DNA from: Collybiopsis luxurians FD-317 M1
Taxonomy: Eukaryota; Basidiomycota; Agaricomycetes; Agaricales; Omphalotaceae
Direction of reading: 5' to 3'
DNA length: 64,000 bases
Assembly: GCA_000827265.1 (NCBI GenBank)
Contig: KN834786.1
Span: 465,766-529,765 of the forward strand
Below are positions 1-9,598 of the stretch, piece by piece (within the stretch, counting starts at the first letter, position 1; every line of letters starts with the position of its first letter). Under the pieces are notes generated by a model. The model worked only from the letters and a program-made list of their open reading frames with translations. It was not told the DNA's origin and did not search any database. Made by a program: the position numbers and the translations under genes.

Positions 1-536
1 TTCAAAGACAACATCTTGAACACCGTCCGAATCGTTGTCGCGATCTGAGAACGAGGGGGATGTTGGCAGGGGTATAATGCCTGAAAGTCAGCTTTTAAAT
101 ACAGTACGTGCCGGTCCTGATGCTCATTGAGCTAGTTGAATGTTAAATGGTTGACAGCGTGAGCTATTCGAGCTTCAACCAATTATTTCATTCTGCTGCT
201 ATAAAAAACTACAGTTAGTACTAGTACATCGAGTTACTTTATCCACTTTTAAATACTATAAATACACAACAGTCCAGCCCCTTCTCCCTTCCTTGTCAAT
301 GGTCGGCAACTACAACCTGACCGCCTAGTGTGTCCCAGAACCGAAGTTTGTATTCCAGCGTCAACTCGGGCAAACCAATCGGCGTCCATACCATAGAGTA
401 GGCAAGGAATTTATGAGCATCTTAACTATCATTGATAAGCTCGCCGGAACTTTTCTCATCGTCATTTCAATCTATCTGTCTCTTTCATTCTTCCTCAAAC
501 CACGCCCATGGCGGCAAGCACTGCTAAGAATACACA
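1..536. other. no gene recognised; 3' flank of creC-like gene
   Basis: I see no conserved coding region here. Short open frames exist but have no recognisable domain or splice-supported extension. The right part probably holds the 3' untranslated region of the minus-strand WD40 gene that ends at 537. Confidence 0.4.
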
Positions 537-2559
537 TCACCGCCCTGCGCGACTCGCAGCCGCCTTCAACGCCAACGGTCTCACCCAGAGCTTAACAATG
601 CCATTCTTCGTCGAGGTCAAAACATGCTTTGGAAGGAAGGCAATAGCTGTAGGGAGTGGATCCGGAGGATTGGATGAGGTAAGCAGGTGCTTGACCTGTC
701 GTTTGTCGATTTTAAAAAAAAGACTCGATAAAGACACAAGGAAACTCACCAGCACAGGCTGCACAACCGCAATCTCATTCCTCGACGGTGCAGGATGGTA
801 CTTCGGTGATCCCAACCCCGGACCCGATTCTTCTCCATTCCCATCTACCGAAGGCATCGACGAGGGATTTGGCGGAAGATAGAGGGCCGATGAACTCATG
901 CCGTTTGGATGGCCGCTTCTTGAGCGGAATGCCAATGAAGTCATCGAGTAAGTCCCCTGCAGAGATTGACGTTGTCCGTGAGAGTGGGAGTGACCGTGGT
1001 GGGGGTTTTTAGGTCGGTGAAGAGCGCCGGAGGAAAAGTCCCACTACACCAAAAAAGTAGGGAGGAAAGATAGAGAAGGAGAATCAGAAAGGAAAGTCAA
1101 GAACATGGAACAAAAAAATTTCACCAAAATGAGCTTGTTATCCTCACCCACACTTCCAAACCTGTATGTTCTACCATCGTCGCACCTAATTTCATCGAAC
1201 GCTAAACAGGACACGAATGACGAATGACCCTGACAGCGAGCCACAACACGCTGCTCCCAGGGAGAGAAAATTGTGATCAGGTCGTCTTGACCTCCCGTGA
1301 CAATGAATCGTCCGTCCGGAGACCAGGCTACACATGTAAAGGCGCCAAAGTAGGAAGAATAGCAATCAACTAATCTGTTTCGCAAATAAATACGCAGAGA
1401 AAGTGAGTACAAGCAGAGGCAACACTCACTGCTCAGCCAACGCGTCGATGACCCTCAAACAACCATCCTCCGAAATCGCCCCAACGTACTTGACATCGGG
1501 CGAAAACACGAAATCCACCACTGCCTTTCCTTTTGGCGCTATTCTCCAATGACTGACAGGGTTTTTTATCGACTTGTCCGCTTTGTCCGACACTGACTTT
1601 TCCAAATCCGAGTCACCACCATGCGTTACGGGATGCCATGGAGGTATTGTGACGAAGATACTATCCGTCGGATCCCAGTCTTCTGATGAAACCGAGCCCA
1701 CAGGTTCTTGCGGCGTGAATGCGCCATCTTCACGGTCCCGGTCGTACACGACGATGGTCCCATCGGCATGAGAGACGAGGAAAAGTGAGGCAGAAGCAGG
1801 TACCCATCGGACAGCTGTACATGCTGAGGATGATAGGCAGCCCCCTTTATTGAGGCGATTATACCGCGATGCAATTGGGTCGAGCCAGATAAGATCGCCG
1901 GTATTGAAGCCTATGATAATATCGAGGCGTTCCGGGGACGCTGTGAGCTGGTTAATGGAGTGGCAGGTAGGATAGGACGAGAAGGATATTCGGGTGAGAG
2001 GCTCCCTTGCTTTCGACCCAGCCTCAACCCACAGTACAGTTTTGACTTGGTTGTAGAAGAAGAACGTCACATCCCCTTCCCGATCTTTCAATATTCTTGG
2101 AAATCCTTCGGCATTCTGGGTCCGGGTTATGAACGTCGACGACGTGGTCTTCATATTATTTTTTGGTTTGGACCATTTTGTCGGGGTGGACGGCTTTTTC
2201 TTGCTCGCATGAGAGAAAATAGGGGTAGGGGTTGTATGAGCTGTTGGACTCGAAGGGGCGGCAAAATCATCGTTTTGTTCGTCCTGGTCACTACTGGAGA
2301 GACTAGTACCATCTTCCTTCTCCTTTGCAGCCTTTTCCTTTTCCTTCTTGGAATTGTTTCCACCCAGAAGTTGAGCGAAACTCTGTCCACCACTTCCCTT
2401 ATCCTTGCCTGCGGGATACTTTACAGTAATGACACTAACCCTAGCTGGGAAGCTTAAAGGGGAGGTGTTGGCAGCGTGTGTCTGCAGGACGGAAGGCTTG
2501 TGCTCCTCGATAACGGTATAAACACCTTCTGGGGCGACAAAAGTAGTTTCGGATTCCAT
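537..2559 (-). CDS. creC: CreC/WDR20-like WD40 protein (cofactor of a deubiquitinase)
   Basis: This is a WD40 protein of the CreC (Aspergillus carbon catabolite repression)/WDR20 family, known to partner USP-type deubiquitinases such as CreB. I read four exons: 2559-1430, 1374-1125, 1043-750 and 695-537, joined by short GT..AG introns, giving about 610 residues. The N-terminus has the family motif TTFVAPEGVYT. A low-complexity Ser/Thr/Pro/Lys linker follows at about residues 60-130, then WD repeats with WSPDGRFIVTGGQDDL and FGSVGEDNKL. A His-rich insert (HHGHSHSHG) lies in the third exon, and the conserved tail is PSRNEIAVVQPVL plus a final repeat ending VKLWVRP. The start is set at the ATG at 2559; an earlier open stretch has no ATG. 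The identification rests on recalled family motifs, but the reading frame joins perfectly at all three introns. Confidence 0.88.
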
Positions 2560-2772
2560 GGGGAGCGTGGACAACGACGATGAAGACTAGAGAAGAGACG
2601 CTATCGGCGCGGCTGTCCAGCGCTCGTCCAATGTCGTCGTGGTTCAAACGCAAGATTGATCATAGCGTCGCCCTAATTGCGGTTGATCGTCGGCGAGGCC
2701 GGAGGGCGCTTCCTAGGCGCTTGCAGTTTAAACTCCGACTCGCACGGGATGTGGCAACGGATATCTGGAAAA

Positions 2773-2781
2773 TTAACACCT
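2773..2781. repeat. left copy of 9-bp target-site duplication
   Basis: TTAACACCT lies directly outside the left inverted repeat and is repeated exactly at 9371-9379, directly outside the right one. A 9-bp duplication is typical of Mutator-like elements (8 bp would suggest hAT). Confidence 0.8.
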
Positions 2782-2885
2782 ATCATCGCCACAAGGACCC
2801 GTAGATTTGGCGGATCACATGACCGATGACACACAGCTTCTACGTCATCCTGGCGGCTCTTTGGGCGCTAACCGACTTGGTTTTT
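2782..2885 (+). repeat. left terminal inverted repeat
   Basis: It begins ATCATCGCCACAAGGACCCG and is nearly identical to the reverse complement of 9266-9370. Differences include CACA/TGTG-type changes near the middle and one extra base near the inner edge. Confidence 0.85.
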
Positions 2886-2892
2886 CTTACAC

Positions 2893-3055
2893 ATAGTTCA
2901 GATGCTTACTTGTAAGCATCAACGTCCAGCCGAGCGGCAAGCAAGCTCAGCGCGGAACGGAGTTTTTGTTTGGTCCGGCTCTTCTGCTTTCAAACTCTCA
3001 TTCATCACATACAAACCAAATATCGTAGCTCTCGTTATCAGCATAGTTTTCTGAG
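2893..3055 (+). repeat. Ngaro split direct repeat A1
   Basis: 163 bp, matching 8012-8174 (A2) with only a few substitutions. It opens with a perfect stem-loop palindrome at 2901-2920 (GATGCTTA-CTTG-TAAGCATC). Confidence 0.92.
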
Positions 3056-3112
3056 TTTAAAACAGTTTCCACTTGTTTTCGACACCCCTTATATACACTC
3101 TTCCTACTAGTA

Positions 3113-4971
3113 TGGCAAATGACAACAATATAGCCAATGCAGCGAGCAACAGCAGCACCCTCAACAACAGCTCAGGTGGCTCAGGCAGCAGGACCAACAC
3201 CGATCACAACTCGGGGTCTTTCCGACCAGCTCCGCCAAGGTTCGACCCAGGAACCCAAACAGAAAGTGGAACGCACCTACACACTGGGCTCAACCTTGGC
3301 ACCAATGTGGCAGGGAGCAGTACTCCCAGGGAAACATTGTACTCGACATCCGCACCGTCTAGCAGCCTCGGCCTCGGTCCGCTGGGAGCGCAGAGAGGGC
3401 ATTCAGGCAGCAGCAGAGCAGGCAGTCTTCCACCGCTGCCCCCGCTGCCACCGCTAGCACCACGGCAGCCAGGTGGTCACGGAGAGTTTGGAGATAGCGA
3501 CTCAAGGGGAGTTCAGGACCTATCCGGAGATGAGGATGAGGACGACAGTTCGGCGGATAGCGCTGGTGGAGGAGCTTCAGCAAGACGCGTCGCAGCTGGA
3601 AATGGTCCATCTGTGAGTGCAGAACTAGCAGCGCTTTGTGAACGCGTCGCCAAGCTAGAGGCCCTCAGCGATCTCGCGACAGCGGCTCTGAATCCCATCG
3701 CGCAGGAGAAGATTCACGCGGTGGCAGTTGCAAACTCTCTGCAGAAGAGCTCCAAAGTGGTTGCGCTCCCGAGCATTGTTCCTGGCCACATGGCATCCCC
3801 TCTGGACATCCATGAGTACCTTCCTTCATTCTACCCCCCCCCCCCTTCCTGTGCTAGATCCAGTCAGCAGAAGGGAATGTAGAGGTGGAAGAAGTCAGAG
3901 TGATAGTTAGTCATGCAGTAGTTGTCGGCAAGACAGACAAGCATTAACACGCTAAAGGCGTAGAGTTCCTCTGGTTTATGTTGCGATAGGCAAGGGCGAT
4001 AGGCCTAAGGGACTGAGTGTGCAGGCAATAGGCCATGAAGTCAGGCAGGCTAAAGGCCTGTTACTCCTTTTTTTTTTGCTCACTGGCTTCCTGTTGAGTT
4101 CCGTGGGCATTGAGCCATTCAGCTCTGGCCTGCTCATTGTCAGTTTGAGAGTCTGACACCCACCCCTTCTTTAGCCCCACCTGAGAAAGTCATCGAAGCT
4201 GTGAAGCAAGGGAGGTACATACCCTATACAGCGCTGTCTCAAGCAGCCAGGTTGAAGGCTGTCAGTGGAGACCAGGAGGTATCCATTGCGGCGGATGGCT
4301 CTCTCGCTCTGAAGGGTCTCGACTGCAAAGGAGAGCACGCAATCTCAGAGTTGGAGTGGGTGCAGGCATCAAAATTGGTGGTAAACCTGTTTCGTAAATT
4401 CCATGGTGAAGCGCATGCGACAGCGCTTGAGACTCACAACGCAAATGTTCTCGCACTCGGTTCACTGCACGGTTGGCGAAGGGCTGTGGAGTATGACATA
4501 TGTCAATGCGAAACATGGTCGTTCAACCCTACGTATGACATTAGCATCCGGAACAGCGAGCTGATTCTGTTGTTGGCCACTAGGCCAGCAGCAACACCCT
4601 CCCAGCCCATTTCATACTCGACAGTGCAGCCCCACACCTCCTCAGGACATCACAGGAAAGCTGAGAGGCAGCCGTCTCAATCACGCAAGCGGCCAAGGGA
4701 GGACGACCAGATGTGCTTTCGCTGTGGATTTCGAGGGCACCTCCCAGGAAATTGTGAAGCAACGACGACGGCAGCCAAACACACACCAGCCATGCCGTCA
4801 TCCAACTCGAAGAGCAGGCACACGCTCATGGATGCGTCAGGGCATCAGTTCTGCTTCAACTGGGCAAAGACATTGAGCTGCACCTTTGGAGAAGCCTGTC
4901 TCAACACTCACAGCTGCAGTGTCTGCAGCTCCTCATCCCATGGAGCTGGGAAATGCAACTTTCAAGCTTGA
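3113..4971 (+). CDS. Ngaro ORF1: Gag-like zinc-knuckle protein
   Basis: The first open stretch starts at the ATG at 3113 and ends at 3880. It is Ser/Gly/Pro-rich with an acidic patch (DEDEDDSSAD) and a short coiled-coil-like segment (LAALCERVAKLEAL). A second stretch, open to 4971, begins near 4172 after a possible intron acceptor (CTTTAG). It contains a CX2CX4HX4C knuckle (CFRCGFRGHLPGNC) and, near the end, a second one (CSVCSSSSHGAGKC) preceded by a Cys-rich segment; this arrangement is known from DIRS/Ngaro Gags. About 290 bp separate the two stretches: either an intron (no splice choice gives a clean frame) or decay. A run of 12 C residues at about 3837-3848 is a likely slippage site. Confidence 0.65.
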
Positions 4972-5054
4972 CCCACGCAGGGTGGTGACACCGCTCATCG
5001 CTGACTGCATTGAACATGAGCTGGTGGCACTAGGTTTGCTAGAAGATTGGTGCG

Positions 5055-6656
5055 ATGTCTTGCAAGGAATTCGGGAAGGGTTCGATGTGGGTGTGCGTGA
5101 GCCACCTTCTCAAACATATTTATTTCAACAATCATTCATCTTCATCTCTCAATGCTTCCTTTATTTTGGAGTACATACATTCAGAGCAAGCAGCAGGGCA
5201 ATACTCCAGAGGCTACAGGCCAGAAGAGCTGGAGAGCATCATTGGCCCATTTTGCACGTTGCCATTAGGGCTAGTACCCAAGCCACATTCAGACAAATTT
5301 CGTATGGTGCAGGATCTCTCTTTTCTGAGGAACGACCTGTGGATTCCATCAGTAAATGCGTCGATCAATTCAGACGACTTCCCAACAGCATGGGGCACCT
5401 TCAACCAGACAAGCATATTAATTCTTTCACTTCCCCCTGGGAGCATGGCAGCCACATTCGACATCTCCTCTGCATATTGTATTTCACCGGTCCACCTGTC
5501 CCAGCAGGCAACACTGTGTGTATTGTGGGAGGGCCTTGTGTATGTGGACAGGGCCCTCATGTTTGGTTTAGCATCCAGTGCTGGCATCTTTGGCTCTATT
5601 GCGGATATGTTGATAGCTATCTACCATGCCAGAGGTATAGGGCCAGTGCTCAAGTGGGTAGACGACTTCTTCACAATACGGCTACCACATCATTCATGGA
5701 CAGAGGAGGATTTCATTGCATTAACAGCGGCGCTTGGTGTACCTTGGAGTTGGGAGAAACTTCGACGCTTTGCATTCGTACAACAGTATATTGGTTTCGA
5801 TTGGGACTTGGAAGGAAAGTGGGTTTCACTCCCAGAAGAGAAGCTAGAGAAGGTTCTGAGAACACTAAAGGAATGGGTAGCAGAAGGAGCCTCATTCAAG
5901 GCAGCCGAAGCATTCAGTCTACATGGGAGACTGGTTCATATCTCGTGCATCTTCCATCTCATTTGCCCATTCATTCGCTCTATAGCAGCTTTCGCTCACA
6001 GCTTTTACACCTCACACATATCACGATTACCGCCAGAGTCAGTGATCAAAGACATTTCTTGGATTCAGTACATCATTGCAGTGTCACCTCGATCAGTACC
6101 ATTAGCAGTTGCAGAACCGGTGGATGTCCAGTGGTGGGGCAATGCCAGCACCTCATTTGGGATAGGTGTAGCAGTTGGCCATTATTATGCATGCTGGAAA
6201 TGGGCAGATGGGATCAAGGTTGGGCCCAAACACGATCGAGACATTGGATGGGCAGAGGCAGTGGCTGTCGAGCTAGGACTGCGGTTAGCCATAGCCAAAG
6301 GTCTGCTGGCAGAAGGTTATTAGTACACCTTCCTTCGTTGAACTCCATCTTATGTGTTTTTCCTTTATGTAGGTGGGGTTTACTTGGTCAGATTGGACAA
6401 TTCGGGTGTAGTGCGAGTGATAAACAAAGGACGTTCTCGGAACAGGGAAACGAACAAAACGCTGAAGCAAATATACCTACTGCAAGGACGCCACAATGTT
6501 CAACTGGTCACGGAGTATGTAGCTTCAAGGGAGAATGTCACCGACGCGCTTTCCAGGGGAGACATACCGGCCTTCCTCAAGGCTTTCCCAGTGGCCCAGG
6601 AGAAAGTAGATTTGGATCTACCGGACCATTTAGCATCAATCCTGTGGTCATGCTGA
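5055..6656 (+). CDS. Ngaro reverse transcriptase and RNase H
   Basis: The stretch 5055-6323 holds the reverse transcriptase: the palm segment FRMVQDLS, the FDISSAY motif and the active-site box KWVDDFF. The RNase H region (WAEAVAVELGLRLA) follows. After a short gap that could be an intron (acceptor near 6372), the RNase H tail continues to 6656 with VRLDNSGVV and a DALSRGD end. Sequence resembling the usual N-terminal linker (GIREGFDVG) lies just upstream in another frame, so a one-base shift probably sits near 5100-5130. Family knowledge: this protein makes the cDNA that is later circularised and integrated. Confidence 0.8.
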
Positions 6657-7873
6657 TGAGATCTCCTGCAGCTACACCAGCGCTGACAGTCCCAGTATCA
6701 GCGTCAGGATGTTTGCAAATCAACCCATCTCCTCTCTGCCCGCAGTGCCCATCAAACCGCAGGATCTTCCAATGGATCGGAGTGAACACACTGCCAGCTT
6801 CAACAATTGAGAACCCAGTGATACGATTTCTATCTAACTTTGCATCGCTGAATTCACTTCGCGATTCAAGGAGCTATGGATCAGGGTTGCGAAAGTTTCA
6901 CTTATTCTGTGACGTGTTCTCTGTTCCGGAAGCGGACCGGCTGCCAGCATCCTTCTCTCTAATCCATTCATTTGCACTATGGGCGGCTACGAATCCTACC
7001 TTCATGCCAGAAGATATGGCAGCAAGTGTACCATTTGAGCCAGTAGCAGTGGATACAGTGAGGCAGTATCTATCTGCAATCTGAGCGTGGCATTTCGCAC
7101 AAGGATGGCCAGACCCACTATCACAAGCGGACCATGAAAGGATCAACTTTTCGCTCAGAGGGCTTCTCAATGCGTTCGGACCCAGAAAGCGACCGATGCG
7201 ACCACCAGTGACACTACCCATGTTATGGGCTCTTCGGTCCACTCTTGTCTTGTCAGACCCTTTTGATGCCTGCGTGTGGGCTATAGCAACATCAGCATTC
7301 TGGGGAATGATAAGGCTAGGTGAAGTCACAGTCAAATCACGGGTAGCTTTCAATCCTGCAGTACATCTGACTCAGAAAGATGCCTTTTTCGGTACAGATC
7401 TGGATGGGGTAGAGTTTTTAAGGCTCGACTTACCATCGGCTAAAACAGCAAAGCCAGGAGAGATTCAGCATGTGTATTTAACAGGTACAGGGGATCTAAG
7501 TGCCATCGAGGCACTTTGGAATTTAGCCAAGGTTGTTCCAGCAGGGCCAGACGATCCAATGTTCTCGTGGAAAGACAAGGAAGGTAACATACAACCAATG
7601 GTAAAGGAGAAGGCCCTAGAAAGGATCAATAGTATCTTAAGTGCCTGGGGCTTCAGGACAACCTTCAGTCACTCCTTTCGAATCGGAGGAGCATCTTACT
7701 ACTTAGCTCAGAAAGTGGACCCAGAAATCGTGCGCATAGCTGGAAGGTGGAGATCATTGGCATATGAGGCATATATCAGGTCATTCGAGCAGGTGGTTTC
7801 CAGGCATATGGGGGCAGCAACTCAGTTTCCAAATAGAAGGGCTGTTCAACCTCAGGTTAGGGGGGCAGGATGA
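6649..7873 (+). pseudogene. Ngaro tyrosine recombinase, interrupted by one stop codon
   Basis: The open frame before 7081 continues in the same frame after a single TGA (7082-7084) to 7873. Catalytic features of the lambda-integrase fold are visible: the first Arg in GMIRLGEV, the HxxR box in SHSFRIGGA, a following RWRS, and the candidate nucleophile Tyr in AYIRSF. It would join the circular cDNA to the chromosome. The TGA sits in the link between the N-terminal SAM-like region and the catalytic domain. A change from CGA is plausible, because CpG to TpG is the common methylation-linked mutation; that is inference. Confidence 0.82.
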
Positions 7874-7907
7874 ATTTCGCCGCAAGAGGGTTTCACAGCA
7901 TGGGTGA

Positions 7908-8011
7908 GCGGCGTGACTCATCCGCAACTTGTCAAGCTACGCTTGATCCCCCCCCAACCTTCAGCTCTTGTGTGTTTCGGCTCAGCTGACGCTGCGATAG
8001 ACGAAGCTGGA
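7908..8011 (+). repeat. Ngaro split direct repeat B1
   Basis: 104 bp, near-identical to 8340-8443 (B2). Its right end abuts A2 with no spacer. Confidence 0.92.
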
Positions 8012-8174
8012 ATAGTTCAGATGCTTACTTGTAAGCATCAACATCCAGCCGAGCGGCAAGCAAGCTCAGCGCGGAACGGAGTTTTTGTTCAGTCCGGCTC
8101 TTCTGCTTTCAAACTCTCATTCATCACATACAAACCAAATATCGTAGCTCTCATTATCAGCATAGTTTTCTGAG
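8012..8174 (+). repeat. Ngaro split direct repeat A2
   Basis: 163 bp, matching A1 (2893-3055), with the same palindrome at 8020-8039. It is followed by a 165-bp AT-richer spacer (8175-8339) before B2. Confidence 0.92.
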
Positions 8175-8339
8175 CCCGCCCTCAATTCCCTCCCTCAGCC
8201 TTTCTTGATCATCATACTGATAGGTATAAGATTTGGACAGTAGAATAAATTTGGTAGCTGATAAGGCAATTAATATTCATGTAAATACAGGCAGTTGTGA
8301 TTGAGACATCAAGAGCTAGCCAGTGAGCCCACCTGCCCA

Positions 8340-8443
8340 GCGGCGTGACTCATCCGCAACTTGTCGAGCTACGCTCGATCCCCCCCCAACCTTCAGCTCT
8401 TGCGTGTTTCAGCTCAGCTGATGCTGCAATAGACGAAGCTGGA
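8340..8443 (+). repeat. Ngaro split direct repeat B2 (right end of element)
   Basis: 104 bp, matching B1. Sequence after 8443 shows no further similarity to the A2 region, which defines the outer end. Confidence 0.9.
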
Positions 8444-8605
8444 GGACCAACTAAAGCACTGTTATAGTAGTGAGAGATGTATAAAATAATTTTAGACATA
8501 GAGGTTGATTACTTTACATTGAATCTACTTGAGTTTTACTGTAAAAGTTATCCAGAATGCAAACATTAAGCTCTGCGCTACAGGTAGCACTCGAATTGTC
8601 CAGTT

Positions 8606-9194
8606 ATGGCTCCCGTCGTATCAACACCAACTGAAGGTATACCAATTTGAAAAGACTGGGACCATATCTCACATTTGCCCCATTCTGCAGTATTCCAGGT
8701 ATCCACACGACACCTGAGGTCCCAGAAATTACTACACCAGTCAAAGGGAAGGAGACGACTCTGGTACCAGCCTCTCCCTCCAACATGTTTAATGAAGAAA
8801 ACGCGCCGCTTGGAGTTGGTAGTAGAGCAGGTACTCGTGAGACATCTTCGCCATTCTGTAGTGATGATGAGGGTGAGGGTAGCGAACGTGTGAGTGGCTA
8901 ACATGTTCTGATGTTTTCTTTCCATTTTCTGGCATACACATATGAACTTACACTCAGTTTATTCATCTGTCATCATCGCCAAAATCCCTCAAAAGAACAC
9001 AAGAAGCTTTTGAAAATATGCTTAGTGCTGCAAGTCAGGGCCAAGGTGTTCATCCGAAGCTAGGTCAAATTCTGAAGCGGACTTTTGATCAGGTAGAGAA
9101 GGTAGGAGGGGATATTGGGAAAGAAAAGCGCAGGCAGACCATGCCACGAACATGGAAAGACAGCAATGAGATAACTTTGTATATGGACCAGTAA
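8606..9194 (+). CDS. small spliced ORF carried inside the Mutator-like element
   Basis: I do not recognise this protein. Three exons (8606-8636, 8699-8889, 8958-9194) join in frame through consensus GT..AG introns to give 152 residues. The N-terminal half is Thr/Pro/Glu-rich and acidic (SDDEGEGSE). The C-terminal half is basic and probably helical (FENMLSAASQ.., RTFDQVEKVGG) and ends TLYMDQ. It lies between the retrotransposon and the right inverted repeat. It could be a captured host fragment (Pack-MULE style) or a native element gene. The evidence is splice logic only. Confidence 0.45.
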
Positions 9195-9265
9195 CCATGT
9201 GTATCTACAGGGATGCAATGTTTTGGTGTAAGAACTTATGTTGGGACTTGATCGACGTTTGAGTC

Positions 9266-9370
9266 AAAAATCCAAGTCGGTTAGCGCCCAAAGGGCCGTC
9301 AGGATGACGTAGAAGCTGTGTGTCATCGGTCACATGATCCGCCAAATCTACGGGTCCTTGTGGCGATGAT
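9266..9370 (-). repeat. right terminal inverted repeat
   Basis: Reverse complement of 2782-2885 with few changes. The copy of the 9-bp duplication TTAACACCT follows immediately at 9371-9379. Confidence 0.85.
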
Positions 9371-9556
9371 TTAACACCTAGTACAGAGGACCGTATCAAG
9401 CTACTGGATAGCATGTCAATCTATCAGGAAGCGTTGCGGGACATTGCGGGGCGTTCAACAGCTAATTGTCTGATTGGGTCTCATTCCGTTACATTCGGTT
9501 ATTCTCGGTAAATTGACTCTATAGAGGTCTTTGTATCGTGACTAGTTTCAAAAAGC

Positions 9557-9564
9557 TATAAAAG
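9557..9564 (+). promoter_or_regulatory. TATA box of the P450 gene
   Basis: TATAAAAG lies 35-42 bp before the P450 start codon at 9599, a usual position for a TATA element in a short-leader fungal gene. Confidence 0.5.
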
Positions 9565-9598
9565 CTTTACCTCTCTGCTAATACCATACATATCAACA

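Larger units (their letters stand above)
2893..8443 (+). mobile_element. Ngaro-type tyrosine-recombinase (DIRS-order) retrotransposon
   Basis: A 5.55-kb element with split direct repeats: A1 (2893-3055), B1 (7908-8011) abutting A2 (8012-8174), and B2 (8340-8443). It encodes a zinc-knuckle Gag-like protein, a reverse transcriptase with RNase H, and a tyrosine recombinase, in that order. The A1..B1-A2..B2 layout and the absence of a visible methyltransferase domain fit the Ngaro group. There is no integrase and there are no LTRs. No target duplication is visible around 2893/8443, as expected for tyrosine-recombinase integration. The coding part has an apparent frame shift near 5100-5130 and an in-frame stop at 7082-7084, so this copy is probably inactive, though young: the repeat pairs remain very similar. 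Confidence 0.9.
2782..9370. mobile_element. Mutator-like DNA element with long TIRs, interrupted by a retrotransposon
   Basis: The two ends are imperfect inverted repeats of about 105 bp (2782-2885 and 9266-9370) starting ATCATCGCCACAAGG, with only a few substitutions between the arms. A 9-bp direct duplication TTAACACCT flanks them. Without the nested retrotransposon (2893-8443) the element would be about 1.04 kb, so it is non-autonomous: I see no transposase. It carries one apparently spliced ORF (8606-9194). Long TIRs plus a 9-bp TSD point to the Mutator superfamily. The terminal sequence itself is not one I recognise, so the superfamily call is an inference. Confidence 0.75.

Noticed and set aside
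413..1012. Overlapping plus-strand open frames
   Set aside because: They lie in the 3' flank of, or antisense to, the creC-like gene; no family signal.
1960..2457. Open frame of 165 codons on the plus strand
   Set aside because: It is antisense to the first exon of the creC-like gene and has no domain.
4886..7084. A 732-codon open frame through the retrotransposon
   Set aside because: Most of it is an off-frame reading of the reverse transcriptase. Only the start (linker) and the end (recombinase N-terminus) look like protein, so it is not one gene.
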